This document shows, piece by piece, positions 1 through 9,753 of a stretch of DNA of 64,000 nt (position 1 is the first letter of the stretch; each line of letters opens with the position of its first letter). Origin of the DNA: Caulobacter segnis (lineage in GTDB: Bacteria; Pseudomonadota; Alphaproteobacteria; Caulobacterales; Caulobacteraceae); assembly GCF_023935105.1 (NCBI RefSeq), contig NZ_CP096040.1:2976001-3040000 (forward strand), in the 5' to 3' direction. Under the pieces are notes generated by a model. It saw only the letters and a program-made list of their open reading frames with translations, did no database searches and was not told the DNA's origin. The position numbers and the translations under genes were made by a program.

Positions 1-98
1 CCCTGACCGGACGCGACCACCCTTGGCGCATGGGGGTCCTCGTGGAGCAGGGCCACGGCCAGGCGCGGCCGCCCGGAGGGACCGGTGATCCCGCTCAT
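1..98 (-). CDS. FlhB-like C-terminal domain protein (partial, N-terminus only)
   Basis: The reading frame opens with ATG at 98, in an ATGA overlap with the stop of the FliK-like gene, and runs off the left edge after 32 codons. The visible protein includes the stretch LAVALLHEDPHAPRVVASGQ. This resembles the start of the cytoplasmic domain of FlhB, as seen in small stand-alone FlhB-like proteins (AVAL-x-Y/H-D...APRVVA-x-G). Known family members work with the flagellar or type III export switch. The neighbour encoding a FliK-like hook-length protein supports this. Only the first third or so of the protein is visible, so the call rests on a short motif and on context. Confidence 0.55.
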   Translation of the reverse strand, partial: MSGITGPSGRPRLAVALLHEDPHAPRVVASGQ

Positions 99-1843
99 GA
101 GGCCTGGTCCACGAAATGGCCCAGCGGGCTGACGCCGCCAGGGCTGGACGGAGTCCCCGAATGGACGGCGACCTCGGGCGACAGATCGGCCTGGCGCAGG
201 GCCGCGCCCAGGGCCTCCTCGCCCGCCCGCAGCCGTGCGATGGTCTCGGCCCGCTCGGCCCAAAGAGAAACGCGAGCCCGGGCGCCGGTCAGGGTGACCA
301 GGGCGTGGACCGGGCCCAGCGGCTCGACATCGATCGAGAAGCGAACCTTGTAGGTGCGCTCCGCCGACCCGACCGCGCCGCCCCCAGACCCGCCGCCGTC
401 ATGGCTGATCTCGAATTGCGCCACGGCCACGCCCTGCGGCGTCACGAACGGCAGGTCCAGATTCAGGCGCGCGCCCTGCGGACGCGCTTCGGTGGCATCG
501 GTCTCGCCGTGGCGCTGGGGCTCGGGCAGCGAGGCGATCTGCATCAGGTCCTGTCGGGCCAGGGCGCCGGCGGCGCCCTTGAGCAGGCCACGCACGACAT
601 CGGCTGGCGACTGGTCGCCGGACATGACCGGCGGACCTGGTTTCTGGCCCGCCATGGGTCCGCTGGCATAGGGCGGCGGCGGAACCCTGGAGCGAGCGGC
701 GTCGGCCGCGGGCGCGCCATACCCCCTCGCCACGGCGGTCTTGGCCTCGGCGAACGAACCGGCTGGCGTCTCCGCCGCGGCATCCTCGGCCATCATACCC
801 GCCTGGAGCAGCGGCGACAGCGCTCCGCGTGCGGCGACCGTCGCGTTCGGCGCGACCTTGGGCGCGGTCGTGAAAGCGGCGAAGCGCGGCGCGATCGGCT
901 CGTCCCCTGAGGACGAGGGCGGAAGGTCGGGCTTCGCGGACACGCGCTCCGGCTCCGGCGGCTCGGCCCGAGGCGCGGGACCGGTCGAAGGGATCTCGTC
1001 GGGCGGCGCCTCGACCGACGCGGACGGGGTCGGCTGGACCGACGGCGCGGGACGCGTGGACATCGCCGCCGCCGGCGACGCGACGCCCCCGGAGGGCAAT
1101 CTGGCGGAGGGCGCGGGCGCCTCGGTATCGGCGCCGACACCCGGCTCGGCGGCCAGACCGGGCGCAAGGTCGGCCGCTTCCTGTGGGACGGCATGAGCCA
1201 GCCAGGCCGACAGCGCCCCTCGGAACACCAGAAGCGCGGCCTTCATGTCACCCGCCGGCGACGGCGTTGGGGCGCCTCCCGTGGCCGGAGCCGCGGCGGC
1301 GCGCGCCATGTGGGCCTCCAGGAAGACACCCGAACGCACGACGGCCTGGCGCAATCCCCGGGCAGTCGTGATCTCGTCGGCGTGCGGCGCCATGGCCAGC
1401 AGGACGCCGCCCGCCTCACGCACCTCGTCCGGCATGTCGTCGCGATCCACGACGGCCCTGACGTTGGCCATAAGCGGCGCCAGGCCGGCCTGGCGCGGCA
1501 CGGCCTCGGTGGTGGCCATGCGGACCGCGCGCGCCATACGGGTTTCAGGCGATCCCTTGGCGGCTGGAGCCTGCTGGGTCGGCGGCGCGCCCTTGGCCGC
1601 GCCGGGAGCGTCGTCGGCATGCCCCGCGTCCTGGGTCGAGGTTCGACCGGCCTGCTCCACGGGCGCGCCCGTCCTGGGGGTCTGGGGCGCGGAAGGACGA
1701 CCGACGATCTGGCCGAGCTCGGCGGCCGTGTTGGCCAGCGCCTGGCGCGCCATGGCCTGCAGAACCACCAGCGAATCCGGCGCGGCTCCGGCCGGGGCGG
1801 ATGGAAGGATCGGGGTCAAGGGCGCGGTCGGGTCGATGGCCAC
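95..1843 (-). CDS. FliK-like flagellar hook-length control protein
   Basis: This 582-residue protein is rich in Ala and Pro through its first two thirds, with no predicted fold visible. It has a compact C-terminal domain (about residues 440-560) with alternating hydrophobic strands such as VEPLGPVHALVTLTGARARV and SLWAERAETIARLR, which is the layout of FliK (a disordered ruler followed by a switch domain). FliK measures hook length and flips FlhB substrate specificity. The start is GTG at 1843: an in-frame TAA lies just upstream and a GGAG sits about 9 bases before it. It is translationally coupled to an FlhB-like gene at its 3' end. The symbol is withheld because the family is poorly conserved in sequence. 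Confidence 0.65.
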   Translation of the reverse strand: MAIDPTAPLTPILPSAPAGAAPDSLVVLQAMARQALANTAAELGQIVGRPSAPQTPRTGAPVEQAGRTSTQDAGHADDAPGAAKGAPPTQQAPAAKGSPETRMARAVRMATTEAVPRQAGLAPLMANVRAVVDRDDMPDEVREAGGVLLAMAPHADEITTARGLRQAVVRSGVFLEAHMARAAAAPATGGAPTPSPAGDMKAALLVFRGALSAWLAHAVPQEAADLAPGLAAEPGVGADTEAPAPSARLPSGGVASPAAAMSTRPAPSVQPTPSASVEAPPDEIPSTGPAPRAEPPEPERVSAKPDLPPSSSGDEPIAPRFAAFTTAPKVAPNATVAARGALSPLLQAGMMAEDAAAETPAGSFAEAKTAVARGYGAPAADAARSRVPPPPYASGPMAGQKPGPPVMSGDQSPADVVRGLLKGAAGALARQDLMQIASLPEPQRHGETDATEARPQGARLNLDLPFVTPQGVAVAQFEISHDGGGSGGGAVGSAERTYKVRFSIDVEPLGPVHALVTLTGARARVSLWAERAETIARLRAGEEALGAALRQADLSPEVAVHSGTPSSPGGVSPLGHFVDQAS

Positions 1844-2005
1844 GACGACGGCTCCGGGCGGCGGTTATTTCGAAGGTATGGGGCGATCGTAAATCAGTGA
1901 TTAACCCTAAACATAACACTCTGCGTATGTTCACCTTTTCCAAGCACTCGACGCCGAACGTGAACAACGGAACCGTATTTTCCTAGCGCGGAGCGCATTC
2001 AGGTC

Positions 2006-3707
<1,702 letters not shown>

Positions 3708-3736
<29 letters not shown>

Positions 3737-4310
3737 AGTAGTTCCAGCACTCTTGGGGCTCGTAGAGGCTGCAGATGTCGCCGACGGCCCTCCAGAGGTC
3801 GTCGAAGGTGCGAGCGCAGGCGCCGCGCAGATGGGCTTTTAGCTTTGAGAAGGCCATCTCGATCGGGTTGAGGTCGGGCGAGTAGGGCGGGAGGAACAGG
3901 AACCAGGCTCCCCGCGCCTTGAGGGCCTGGACGGCTCTTGGTCCCTTGTGGGCGGCGAGGTTGTCGAGAACCACGACGTCACCGGGGCTGAGCGTCGGCG
4001 CTAGCTGGGTCTCGACATAGGCGTCGAAGGCGTCGCGGTTCATCGGGCCATCGAGCACCCAGGGCGCGGTCAGCTGCGCGCATCGCAGGCCAGCGATGAA
4101 GGTCTGGGTTCTCCAGTGGCCGAAGGGCGCATCGGCCGCCAGGCGCTTACCGCGCAGGCTGCGGCCGCGCAGCCGGGTCATCTTGGTGGTGACCGCCGTC
4201 TCGTCAATGAACACCAGCCGCGCCGGCTGCTGGCGCATGACGGGCTGGCGGTGCTCGATCCACTCCCTGCGCCGTTCACGCACCGCTTCGCGTGCGCGCT
4301 CCGAGGCCAT
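3708..4310 (-). CDS. IS630-family transposase, C-terminal DDE part (orfB)
   Basis: This 200-residue frame begins [10 protein letters not shown], which in full-length IS630 transposases lies directly after the helix-turn-helix region. It contains the catalytic triad of the DDE superfamily: Asp in VFIDETAV, Asp in [13 protein letters not shown], and Glu in [17 protein letters not shown]. It would cut and join DNA at TA sites. It overlaps the end of orfA (4276-4665) in the +1 frame. A single protein needs a shift at the A7 run at 4317-4323 (minus strand AAAAAAAG), giving [11 protein letters not shown]. It lies wholly inside the IS. Confidence 0.88.
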
Positions 4311-4665
4311 CAGGGCTTTTTTTATATGTGAACCCAGCCGCGCGAAGCGCCCGCGACAGCGAACTGGGATCCGCGCTCACCCCGCGTTGCGCCTCCAGCA
4401 AGGCCGCCAGTTGCGGCAGGGTGATATCCGGCTTGGCTTCGACCTGTTCGATCAGGAACGACCGATGCGCCGCCAGCTTGCCGTCTCCCGGCGGCCGTCC
4501 CTGGCGCGCTGGCGCACAAGAGCCCGTCTGCTCCACCCGCGCCAGCAGCTTCACCGCGCAACTGTTGCTGACCCCAAAGTGCTTGGCCGCACCACGACGT
4601 GATCCACCGGCGCTGACGTAGCCAATGATCCGATCTCGAAGATCACCCGAATAGCTCTTGCCCAT
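4276..4665 (-). CDS. IS630-family transposase, N-terminal helix-turn-helix part (orfA)
   Basis: I chose the start at ATG 4665 ([13 protein letters not shown]) because GGAGG lies 6 bases upstream and this is the usual beginning of IS630 proteins. The longer frame to 4692 would begin inside the inverted-repeat flank. The 129-residue product holds a winged-helix pair ([20 protein letters not shown], then a second HTH near [15 protein letters not shown]) that binds the transposon ends. Beyond TYKK the frame continues for only about 17 codons of non-conserved sequence before stopping. This suggests that ribosomal or transcriptional slippage at the A run feeds orfB, or that the copy is a decayed element. 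Confidence 0.85.
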   Translation of the reverse strand: MGKSYSGDLRDRIIGYVSAGGSRRGAAKHFGVSNSCAVKLLARVEQTGSCAPARQGRPPGDGKLAAHRSFLIEQVEAKPDITLPQLAALLEAQRGVSADPSSLSRALRAAGFTYKKSPDGLGARTRSGA

Positions 4666-4742
4666 GATCCACCTCCAACCACGGTGAATCATGCTTCGCG
4701 CAAACCTGGAATCCCTTCGATTCCGATTTCATGTCCGACGCT

Positions 4743-5915
4743 CTAGGCGATCGCGTTCCGAGCCTTCAGGAAGCTCAGTAAGGCGTCGGCGGCCGCCTCG
4801 GACGGGTCGGGCATGCCTCGGCCCATCTTGTCCAGCGCGGCGCTCTGCTCGGCCGCCTGACGGGCGCGCAGGTCGGGATCGTCGAGCAGCCTAGCCACCT
4901 CGCGCGCCAGTCCCTCACCCTCGCAGGCGTCCTGCAGCAGCTCGGGCGCGACCGCCTTGCCGGCGGCGATGTTGAACAGGGTGACCCAGCGCGGCTTCAT
5001 CAGGCGCTTGAGGATGGCGTAGGTGATCGCGCCGGTCTTGTAGCCGACCACCATCGGCGCGCCGGCCAGGGCCAGCTCGGTGGTCACCGTGCCGCTGCAA
5101 GCCAAGGCGACATCGCCCGCGACGAAGGCGTCGTCCTTGAGCGCTTCATCCTCGATCACGTGAGCGCGGAACGGCCAGCCGGCCACGCGCGCCTTCACGG
5201 CCTCGGCGACCGTGTAGGCGGCGGGAATGACCACGACCAGCTCGGGCCGGTCGGCCTTCAGCCGGCGCACGGCGTCCTCGAAGGCCGGCATGACCCGCTC
5301 GATCTCGGACGGACGGCTGCCGGGCAAGACCAGCAGGATCGGATCGCTCGCGGACACCCCGATCGCCGCTCGCAGTCTGGCGCCATCGGCGTGGTCGAAG
5401 CGCTTGGCCAGGGCCGAGTTGCCGACGAAGACGTTCTCGAGGCCCGCCGCGTCGAAATACGGCTTGTCCATCGGCTGGATCGACAGCAGCAGGTCGACGG
5501 CCTTGGCCAGGCTGAAAGCGCGCTTCTCGCGATAGGCCCAGACCTGCGGCGCGACGTACTTCACCAGCGGCAGCTTGGGATCCAGCTTCCGCAAGGCCTT
5601 GGCCAGGCGGATATTGAAGCCCCAGCTGTCGATCAGGATCGCCACGTCGGGCTTTTCCCGGGCCGCTAGAGCCACGGTGTCGTCCAGGCGCGCCTTGACC
5701 GTCGGATAGGCCTTCAGCCCCTCCCAGATGCCCAGGATCGAAAGCTGGGCGATGTCGAAGGGGCTTCGCACCCCCTCCTCGGCCATCTTGGCGCCGCCGA
5801 CGCCGACGAAGGTCACAGCCTGACCCAGTCGCGCCCGCAGCGCCTTGGCCAGGCTGGCGCCCAGGGTGTCGCCCGAGGCCTCGGCGGCCACCAGCATGAC
5901 TTTGAGGCCCGCCAT
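4743..5915 (-). CDS. lpxB: Lipid-A-disaccharide synthase
   Basis: The 390-residue GT19-family protein condenses UDP-2,3-diacylglucosamine with lipid X to form the lipid A disaccharide at the inner face of the inner membrane. Visible family features are the N-terminal LMLVAAEASGDTLGA, IDSWGFN, the UDP-binding LVLPGSRPSEIERVMP, and the C-terminal ALACSGTVTTELALAGAPMVVGYK. The length is normal. It follows lpxI with a TGATG overlap (5913-5917), so the last two steps before disaccharide formation are coupled. Its TAG stop at 4743-4745 is shared with the IS630 junction: two bases come from the TA target and one from the IS end, so the product is unchanged. Confidence 0.96.
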   Translation of the reverse strand: MAGLKVMLVAAEASGDTLGASLAKALRARLGQAVTFVGVGGAKMAEEGVRSPFDIAQLSILGIWEGLKAYPTVKARLDDTVALAAREKPDVAILIDSWGFNIRLAKALRKLDPKLPLVKYVAPQVWAYREKRAFSLAKAVDLLLSIQPMDKPYFDAAGLENVFVGNSALAKRFDHADGARLRAAIGVSASDPILLVLPGSRPSEIERVMPAFEDAVRRLKADRPELVVVIPAAYTVAEAVKARVAGWPFRAHVIEDEALKDDAFVAGDVALACSGTVTTELALAGAPMVVGYKTGAITYAILKRLMKPRWVTLFNIAAGKAVAPELLQDACEGEGLAREVARLLDDPDLRARQAAEQSAALDKMGRGMPDPSEAAADALLSFLKARNAIA

Positions 5916-6757
5916 CAGGGCCGCCCCTGCGGATCGACCCCCAGCACGAAGAGGCCCAGATCGTCGGCGCAGGCGATCACCGCCTCACGGTCGACGACCA
6001 GCAGCCGGCCGGTCTCGCCGACCACGCCGGCCAAGCCCGCCCGGGCGGCGCGCTGGATGGTGGCGACGCCGATGGTCGGCAGATCGACCTTGGTCTCCTG
6101 GATCGGCTTGGGCGCCTTGGCCAAGACGCCCTTGGAACGCTCGGCCGAGCCGCGGATGGCCTGGGGCAGTTGCTCCACGCGACGCAGCATGGCGTCGGTG
6201 CCTTCCTGGGCCTCGACGGCCAGGACCAGGCCGTCGCAGACCACGGCGCCCTGCCCCACGTCCAGCCGGCCGATCTCGCGGGCCACCATCAGGGCCTTGT
6301 CGATATCGGCCATGTGCTCTGGCCGGGGCGAGATCTTGCCCAGGCGGCCACGCGGCAGGGTCATCTCGCCCATCACCTCGTGGGCGCCCTCGATCTCGAA
6401 GCCTTCCTTCTCGAATTCGTCCAGCACGCGGCGCAGGAGGGCGTCATCGCCCTTGCGGGCGGCGACGATCAGGCTGGGCAGCACCTTGACGCCTCGGCCG
6501 TCCGGCATCAGGGCGGCGAAGTCCGGACGGCTGACATTGCCCGCGAAGCAGACGACCTGGCAGCCCTCGGCCCGCAGCGCCTTGAACACCTTGCCGAACT
6601 CGCCCAGGCCGACCTCGACGCCCGGATAGCGGGCCAGAACCGGGTCGGCGAAGCTCCGCAGGCGCATGACCGAGAACGCCCGCCCGGCGGCCTCGCAATG
6701 GGCCGCCAACTCGACGGGAAGCGACCCGCCGCCGGCGATCAGACCCAGCTTGCGCAT
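5915..6757 (-). CDS. lpxI: UDP-2,3-diacylglucosamine pyrophosphatase LpxI
   Basis: This 280-residue protein has the LpxI (DUF1009) layout: N-terminal KLGLIAGGGSLPVELA, a central GKISPRPEHMADIDKALMVAREIG, and a C-terminal domain with GAVVCDGLVLAVEAQEGTDAMLRR and [21 protein letters not shown]. LpxI hydrolyses UDP-2,3-diacylglucosamine to lipid X and UMP. It replaces the unrelated LpxH in many alphaproteobacteria and was first characterised in Caulobacter crescentus. It sits between lpxA and lpxB, as expected for the missing step. Start ATG at 6757; 9 bases separate it from the lpxA stop. Confidence 0.95.
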   Translation of the reverse strand: MRKLGLIAGGGSLPVELAAHCEAAGRAFSVMRLRSFADPVLARYPGVEVGLGEFGKVFKALRAEGCQVVCFAGNVSRPDFAALMPDGRGVKVLPSLIVAARKGDDALLRRVLDEFEKEGFEIEGAHEVMGEMTLPRGRLGKISPRPEHMADIDKALMVAREIGRLDVGQGAVVCDGLVLAVEAQEGTDAMLRRVEQLPQAIRGSAERSKGVLAKAPKPIQETKVDLPTIGVATIQRAARAGLAGVVGETGRLLVVDREAVIACADDLGLFVLGVDPQGRP

Positions 6758-6766
6758 ATCCCGCCT

Positions 6767-7558
6767 CTAGACTTCCCGCTCGGGCAAGCAGAGCGGGCGG
6801 TTGGCGTCGGCGCGGATGAAATCGACGATCTCCATCACCTCGGGAATGGCCGCGTGGGTCTCGGCCACGTCGTCGAGGCGTTCCTGGAAGGTGCCTTCGT
6901 CGGCGAACATGAGGCGGTAGGCCGCGCGCAGGGCGTTGATCGTCTCGCGCGGAAAGCCCCGGCGCTTGAGGCCGACCAGGTTCAGGCCCTCGAGGTGGGC
7001 GTGGTTGCCCCAGACCGAGCCATACGGAATGACGTCCTTGGTCACGGCGGCCAGGCCGCCGATGAAGCTGTAGCGGCCGATGCGCGAAAACTGGTGCGCG
7101 GCGGCCAGGCCGCCCATGAACACGTAGTCGCCGACCGAGACATGGCCGCCCAGGGTCGCGCCCTTGGCCAGCACCACGAAGTCGCCCAGCACGCAGTCGT
7201 GGGCGACGTGCGAGCCGACCATGTAGAGGCCGTCCGAGCCGATCACGGTCACGCCGCGGCCCGAGGCCGTGCCGGTGTGCATGGTGACATGCTCGCGGAT
7301 GATGTTGCGCGGACCGATCAGCAGTTCGGTGCGCTCGCCCTTGTGGCCCAGGTGCTGCGGCGGACCGCCCAGGTTGGCGAAAGGATGGACGATCGTGTTC
7401 TCGCCGATCGTCGTCGCGCCTTCCACCACCACATGCGACAGCAGGCGCACGCCCGCCTCCAGGGTCACGTCGGGGCCGACGATGCTGTACGGCCCGATCT
7501 GGACGTCCGAGGCGATCTTGGCTTCGGGCGCGACGATGGCGGTAGGATGGATGGTCAT
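6767..7558 (-). CDS. lpxA: UDP-N-acetylglucosamine O-acyltransferase
   Basis: LpxA transfers a 3-hydroxyacyl group from ACP to UDP-GlcNAc, the first step of lipid A synthesis. The 263 residues begin [16 protein letters not shown] and show strings of hexapeptide repeats ([LIV]-G-x4) of a left-handed beta helix. They also show [13 protein letters not shown], which carries the catalytic His, followed by the family C-terminal helical domain ([21 protein letters not shown]). Start ATG at 7558 overlaps the fabZ stop as ATGA. The same frame stays open further upstream into fabZ, but that stretch is the fabZ shadow and has no LpxA similarity. Confidence 0.96.
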   Translation of the reverse strand: MTIHPTAIVAPEAKIASDVQIGPYSIVGPDVTLEAGVRLLSHVVVEGATTIGENTIVHPFANLGGPPQHLGHKGERTELLIGPRNIIREHVTMHTGTASGRGVTVIGSDGLYMVGSHVAHDCVLGDFVVLAKGATLGGHVSVGDYVFMGGLAAAHQFSRIGRYSFIGGLAAVTKDVIPYGSVWGNHAHLEGLNLVGLKRRGFPRETINALRAAYRLMFADEGTFQERLDDVAETHAAIPEVMEIVDFIRADANRPLCLPEREV

Positions 7559-8034
7559 GCCTTGGGCCCCGTCTCGACGACCATGGCGGCGAACTCGACC
7601 TCGGCCGCGACCTTGTCGCCGACCTTGGCCACGCCCTTGAACTTGAAGATCGAAGAGCGCGCGCGGACGACCTCGACTTCCATGCGGATCACGTCGCCCG
7701 GCCGCACCGGCGTGCGGAAGCGGGCGTTGTCGACCGACATGAAGAAGATGGTCTTGCCCTCGGTGTCGACTTCCAGCGACTTGCTCATCAGCACCGCGCC
7801 CGTCTGGGCCAGGGCCTCGATGATCAGCACGCCGGGCATCACGGGATTGCCCGGGAAATGGCCCTGGAAGAACGGCTCGTTGACCGTCACGCACTTGATG
7901 CCGACGATCGACTTGTGGGGCTGGTAGTCTTCCGCGCGATCGACCAGCAGAAACGGATAGCGGTGCGGGATGCGCGCCAGGATTTCCGCGATGTCGATAT
8001 CGGTCCGCACCGCTTGCTCGGCGTTCTGGCCCAT
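7555..8034 (-). CDS. fabZ: 3-hydroxyacyl-ACP dehydratase FabZ
   Basis: FabZ dehydrates 3-hydroxyacyl-ACP in fatty acid elongation and competes with LpxA/LpxD for hydroxyacyl-ACP. From ATG 8034 the protein is 159 residues, [20 protein letters not shown]..., with catalytic His59 in [14 protein letters not shown] and Glu73 in IIEALAQ on the hot-dog helix. An upstream in-frame ATG would add 32 non-family residues overlapping lpxD, so the shorter form was chosen; it starts 2 bases beyond the lpxD stop. It lies between lpxD and lpxA, the classical order. Confidence 0.95.
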   Translation of the reverse strand: MGQNAEQAVRTDIDIAEILARIPHRYPFLLVDRAEDYQPHKSIVGIKCVTVNEPFFQGHFPGNPVMPGVLIIEALAQTGAVLMSKSLEVDTEGKTIFFMSVDNARFRTPVRPGDVIRMEVEVVRARSSIFKFKGVAKVGDKVAAEVEFAAMVVETGPKA

Positions 8035-8036
8035 AC

Positions 8037-9055
8037 TCAGCCCCTCGTCCCTCGGCCGCCCGCCATGCGCGAGAGCCATGCGGTCTCCCGAAGCCACCGC
8101 TTGAGCGGTCGCGCCGGAAAGCCCGTCCAAGTTTCACCTTCCGGCACGTCCTTGAACACCGAGGCGGCGGCCCCGATGCTCGCGCCCGAGCCGATCTTCA
8201 AATGGTCGGCGACGCCGGCCTTGCCGCCGAACGCGACGCCGTCGCCGACGACCGTGCTGCCGGAGATTCCGGTATATGCCGCCAGCACGCAATTGCGACC
8301 CACACGGACGTTGTGCGCGACATGCACCAGGTTGTCGATCTTGGTGTTTTCCCCGATCGTCGTATCGGCGAACGCGCCGCGGTCGACACAGCTGTTGGCG
8401 CCGATCGTGACGTTGTCCTGGATCACCACTCGACCCAGCTGCGGCAGGTCGACCATGCCGGCCGGACCGACGGCCGCGCCGAAGCCCGCCTCGCCCAGCA
8501 CCGCGCCCGCCGAGATCGACACCCTGTCGCCCAGCAGAGCGAAGCCGATCACGGCGTTGGCGCCGATCACGCAGTCGCGGCCGACCAGAACACCGGGGCC
8601 AATCACGACCCCGGGTCCGATGCGCGCGCCGCGCCGATCCGCGCGCCCTGCCCGATCGTCACGTTCGGCGACAGCAGGACACCGTTCTCGAGTTCCGCTT
8701 CAGGATGGATGGCGGCGGCGCCCGTCCCGTGCCGACGCGGCGCGTGCAGACGATTGGCGGCCGCGGCCCAAGCCGCCTGCGGATGGCGGGTAACCAGCGC
8801 CGCACAGCTCGCGGGCAGGAAATCCTTGTGCTCAGGACGCACGAAACAGGCTCCGGCCCGGGTGGTCCCGGCGGCGTCCCTGCGCTTGGCATCCGAGAAG
8901 AAGGTGACAGCCTGATCATCGGCCGCATCAAGCGGCGCGGCGTGAGCAATCAAGCGGTCGCCACGCGCCGCGTCCACCAGTTCGGCGGCGCCGGCCCGGG
9001 CCAACTCGGAAAGCGATGCCGGACCCAGGCTGTCAAAAAAACGCGGGTCCGGCAT
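8037..9055 (-). pseudogene. lpxD: lpxD, UDP-3-O-acylglucosamine N-acyltransferase, frameshifted
   Basis: Two frames together make a complete LpxD. Positions 8603-9055 encode the N-terminal uridine-binding domain (QAVTFFSDAKRRDAA...ACFVRPEH) and the first hexapeptide turns, up to [11 protein letters not shown]. Positions 8037-8606 continue in another frame with [21 protein letters not shown], the remaining beta helix with its VDRGAF and HVAHNVRVG motifs, and the C-terminal WLRET helices. The break is near 8627-8632, where the plus strand reads GCGCGCCGCGCC. One extra C there restores [12 protein letters not shown] with no other change and gives 339 residues, the normal length. LpxD adds the second hydroxyacyl chain to lipid A. 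A base-calling error in a GC run and a genuine mutation cannot be told apart here. Confidence 0.85.
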
Positions 9056-9112
9056 GGCTCCTCACGGCGAAAACGTTCCCCTAGGTAAACCCTGAGGAGA
9101 CGATTCGCTTAC

Positions 9113-9751
9113 TTACTTATTGGTCGGCTGCAGCGGCGCGGCGCCCGGGACCTGTTGGTCCAGACGTTCGCGATCGAAGGTCAGCGTCTTGATACGGGCG
9201 TCCAGGGCGGTGACCACAGCGTCGGTGATATCCATCGCCGGGTTCGCCAGCATCACCGACTCACGGTCGAACAGGATGCTGCACTTCTGGGCCTGATAGA
9301 CCTGCTTGATAGGCGTATCGAGCTCTTGATAGACGCGCGAGAGCGCCTTTTGCTCGGTCGCTTCCACTTCCTTCTGGCGCAGCTGGCCCTTGCGCTGCCA
9401 GGCGTTGGCCTTGACCTGCAGAGCCGAGGCCTGCTGCTCAAGCGCGTCCTGCGCCATGGTGGCCTTCTTGGCGTCGAGGGCCTTGGCTTCGTTGTCGAGG
9501 CCGGTGCGCTCGCCGGTCAGCTCGGCGTTCACTTGCTGAATGATGGTCTTCAGGCGCGCATCGACGGCCTTGCCGACTTGCGAGCTGGCGACCGCGCGCG
9601 GGCTCGAGAAGATGCAGACGCCCGGGAGCGCCGGGCCGTGCGTGACGGCCGGAGCGGCCGGCGCGGCGGCCGGAGCCGTCTGGGCCGAAGCGGCCGTCGC
9701 GATAGCAAGAGCGACGACGCTGGAGGCGGCCGCGGACAGGAACTTGGACAT
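9113..9751 (-). CDS. OmpH/Skp-family periplasmic chaperone
   Basis: This 212-residue protein begins with a Sec signal peptide (MSKFLSAAASSVVALAIATAASA, cut after about residue 23) and a short Ala/Pro linker. The OmpH domain follows: VCIFSSPRAVASSQVGKAVDARLKTI, then a long Gln/Ala/Lys/Glu-rich coiled region (about residues 80-140) forming the tentacles, and the closing CSILFDRESVMLANPAMDITDAVV. Skp holds unfolded outer-membrane proteins in the periplasm and passes them to the BAM complex. It lies 3 bases after bamA and before lpxD, the usual order in proteobacteria. Confidence 0.9.
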   Translation of the reverse strand: MSKFLSAAASSVVALAIATAASAQTAPAAAPAAPAVTHGPALPGVCIFSSPRAVASSQVGKAVDARLKTIIQQVNAELTGERTGLDNEAKALDAKKATMAQDALEQQASALQVKANAWQRKGQLRQKEVEATEQKALSRVYQELDTPIKQVYQAQKCSILFDRESVMLANPAMDITDAVVTALDARIKTLTFDRERLDQQVPGAAPLQPTNK

Positions 9752-9753
9752 GT

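Noticed and set aside
1901..1917. TTAACCCTAAAC-type match to a CtrA half-site between the FliK-like gene and the kinase
   Set aside because: Only one half fits the TTAA-N7-TTAA pattern; chance matches are common and no other promoter evidence supports it.
6767..8137. Open frame of 456 codons joining fabZ-region DNA to lpxA
   Set aside because: Only the part from 7558 is LpxA-like. The rest is a read-through of another frame over fabZ.
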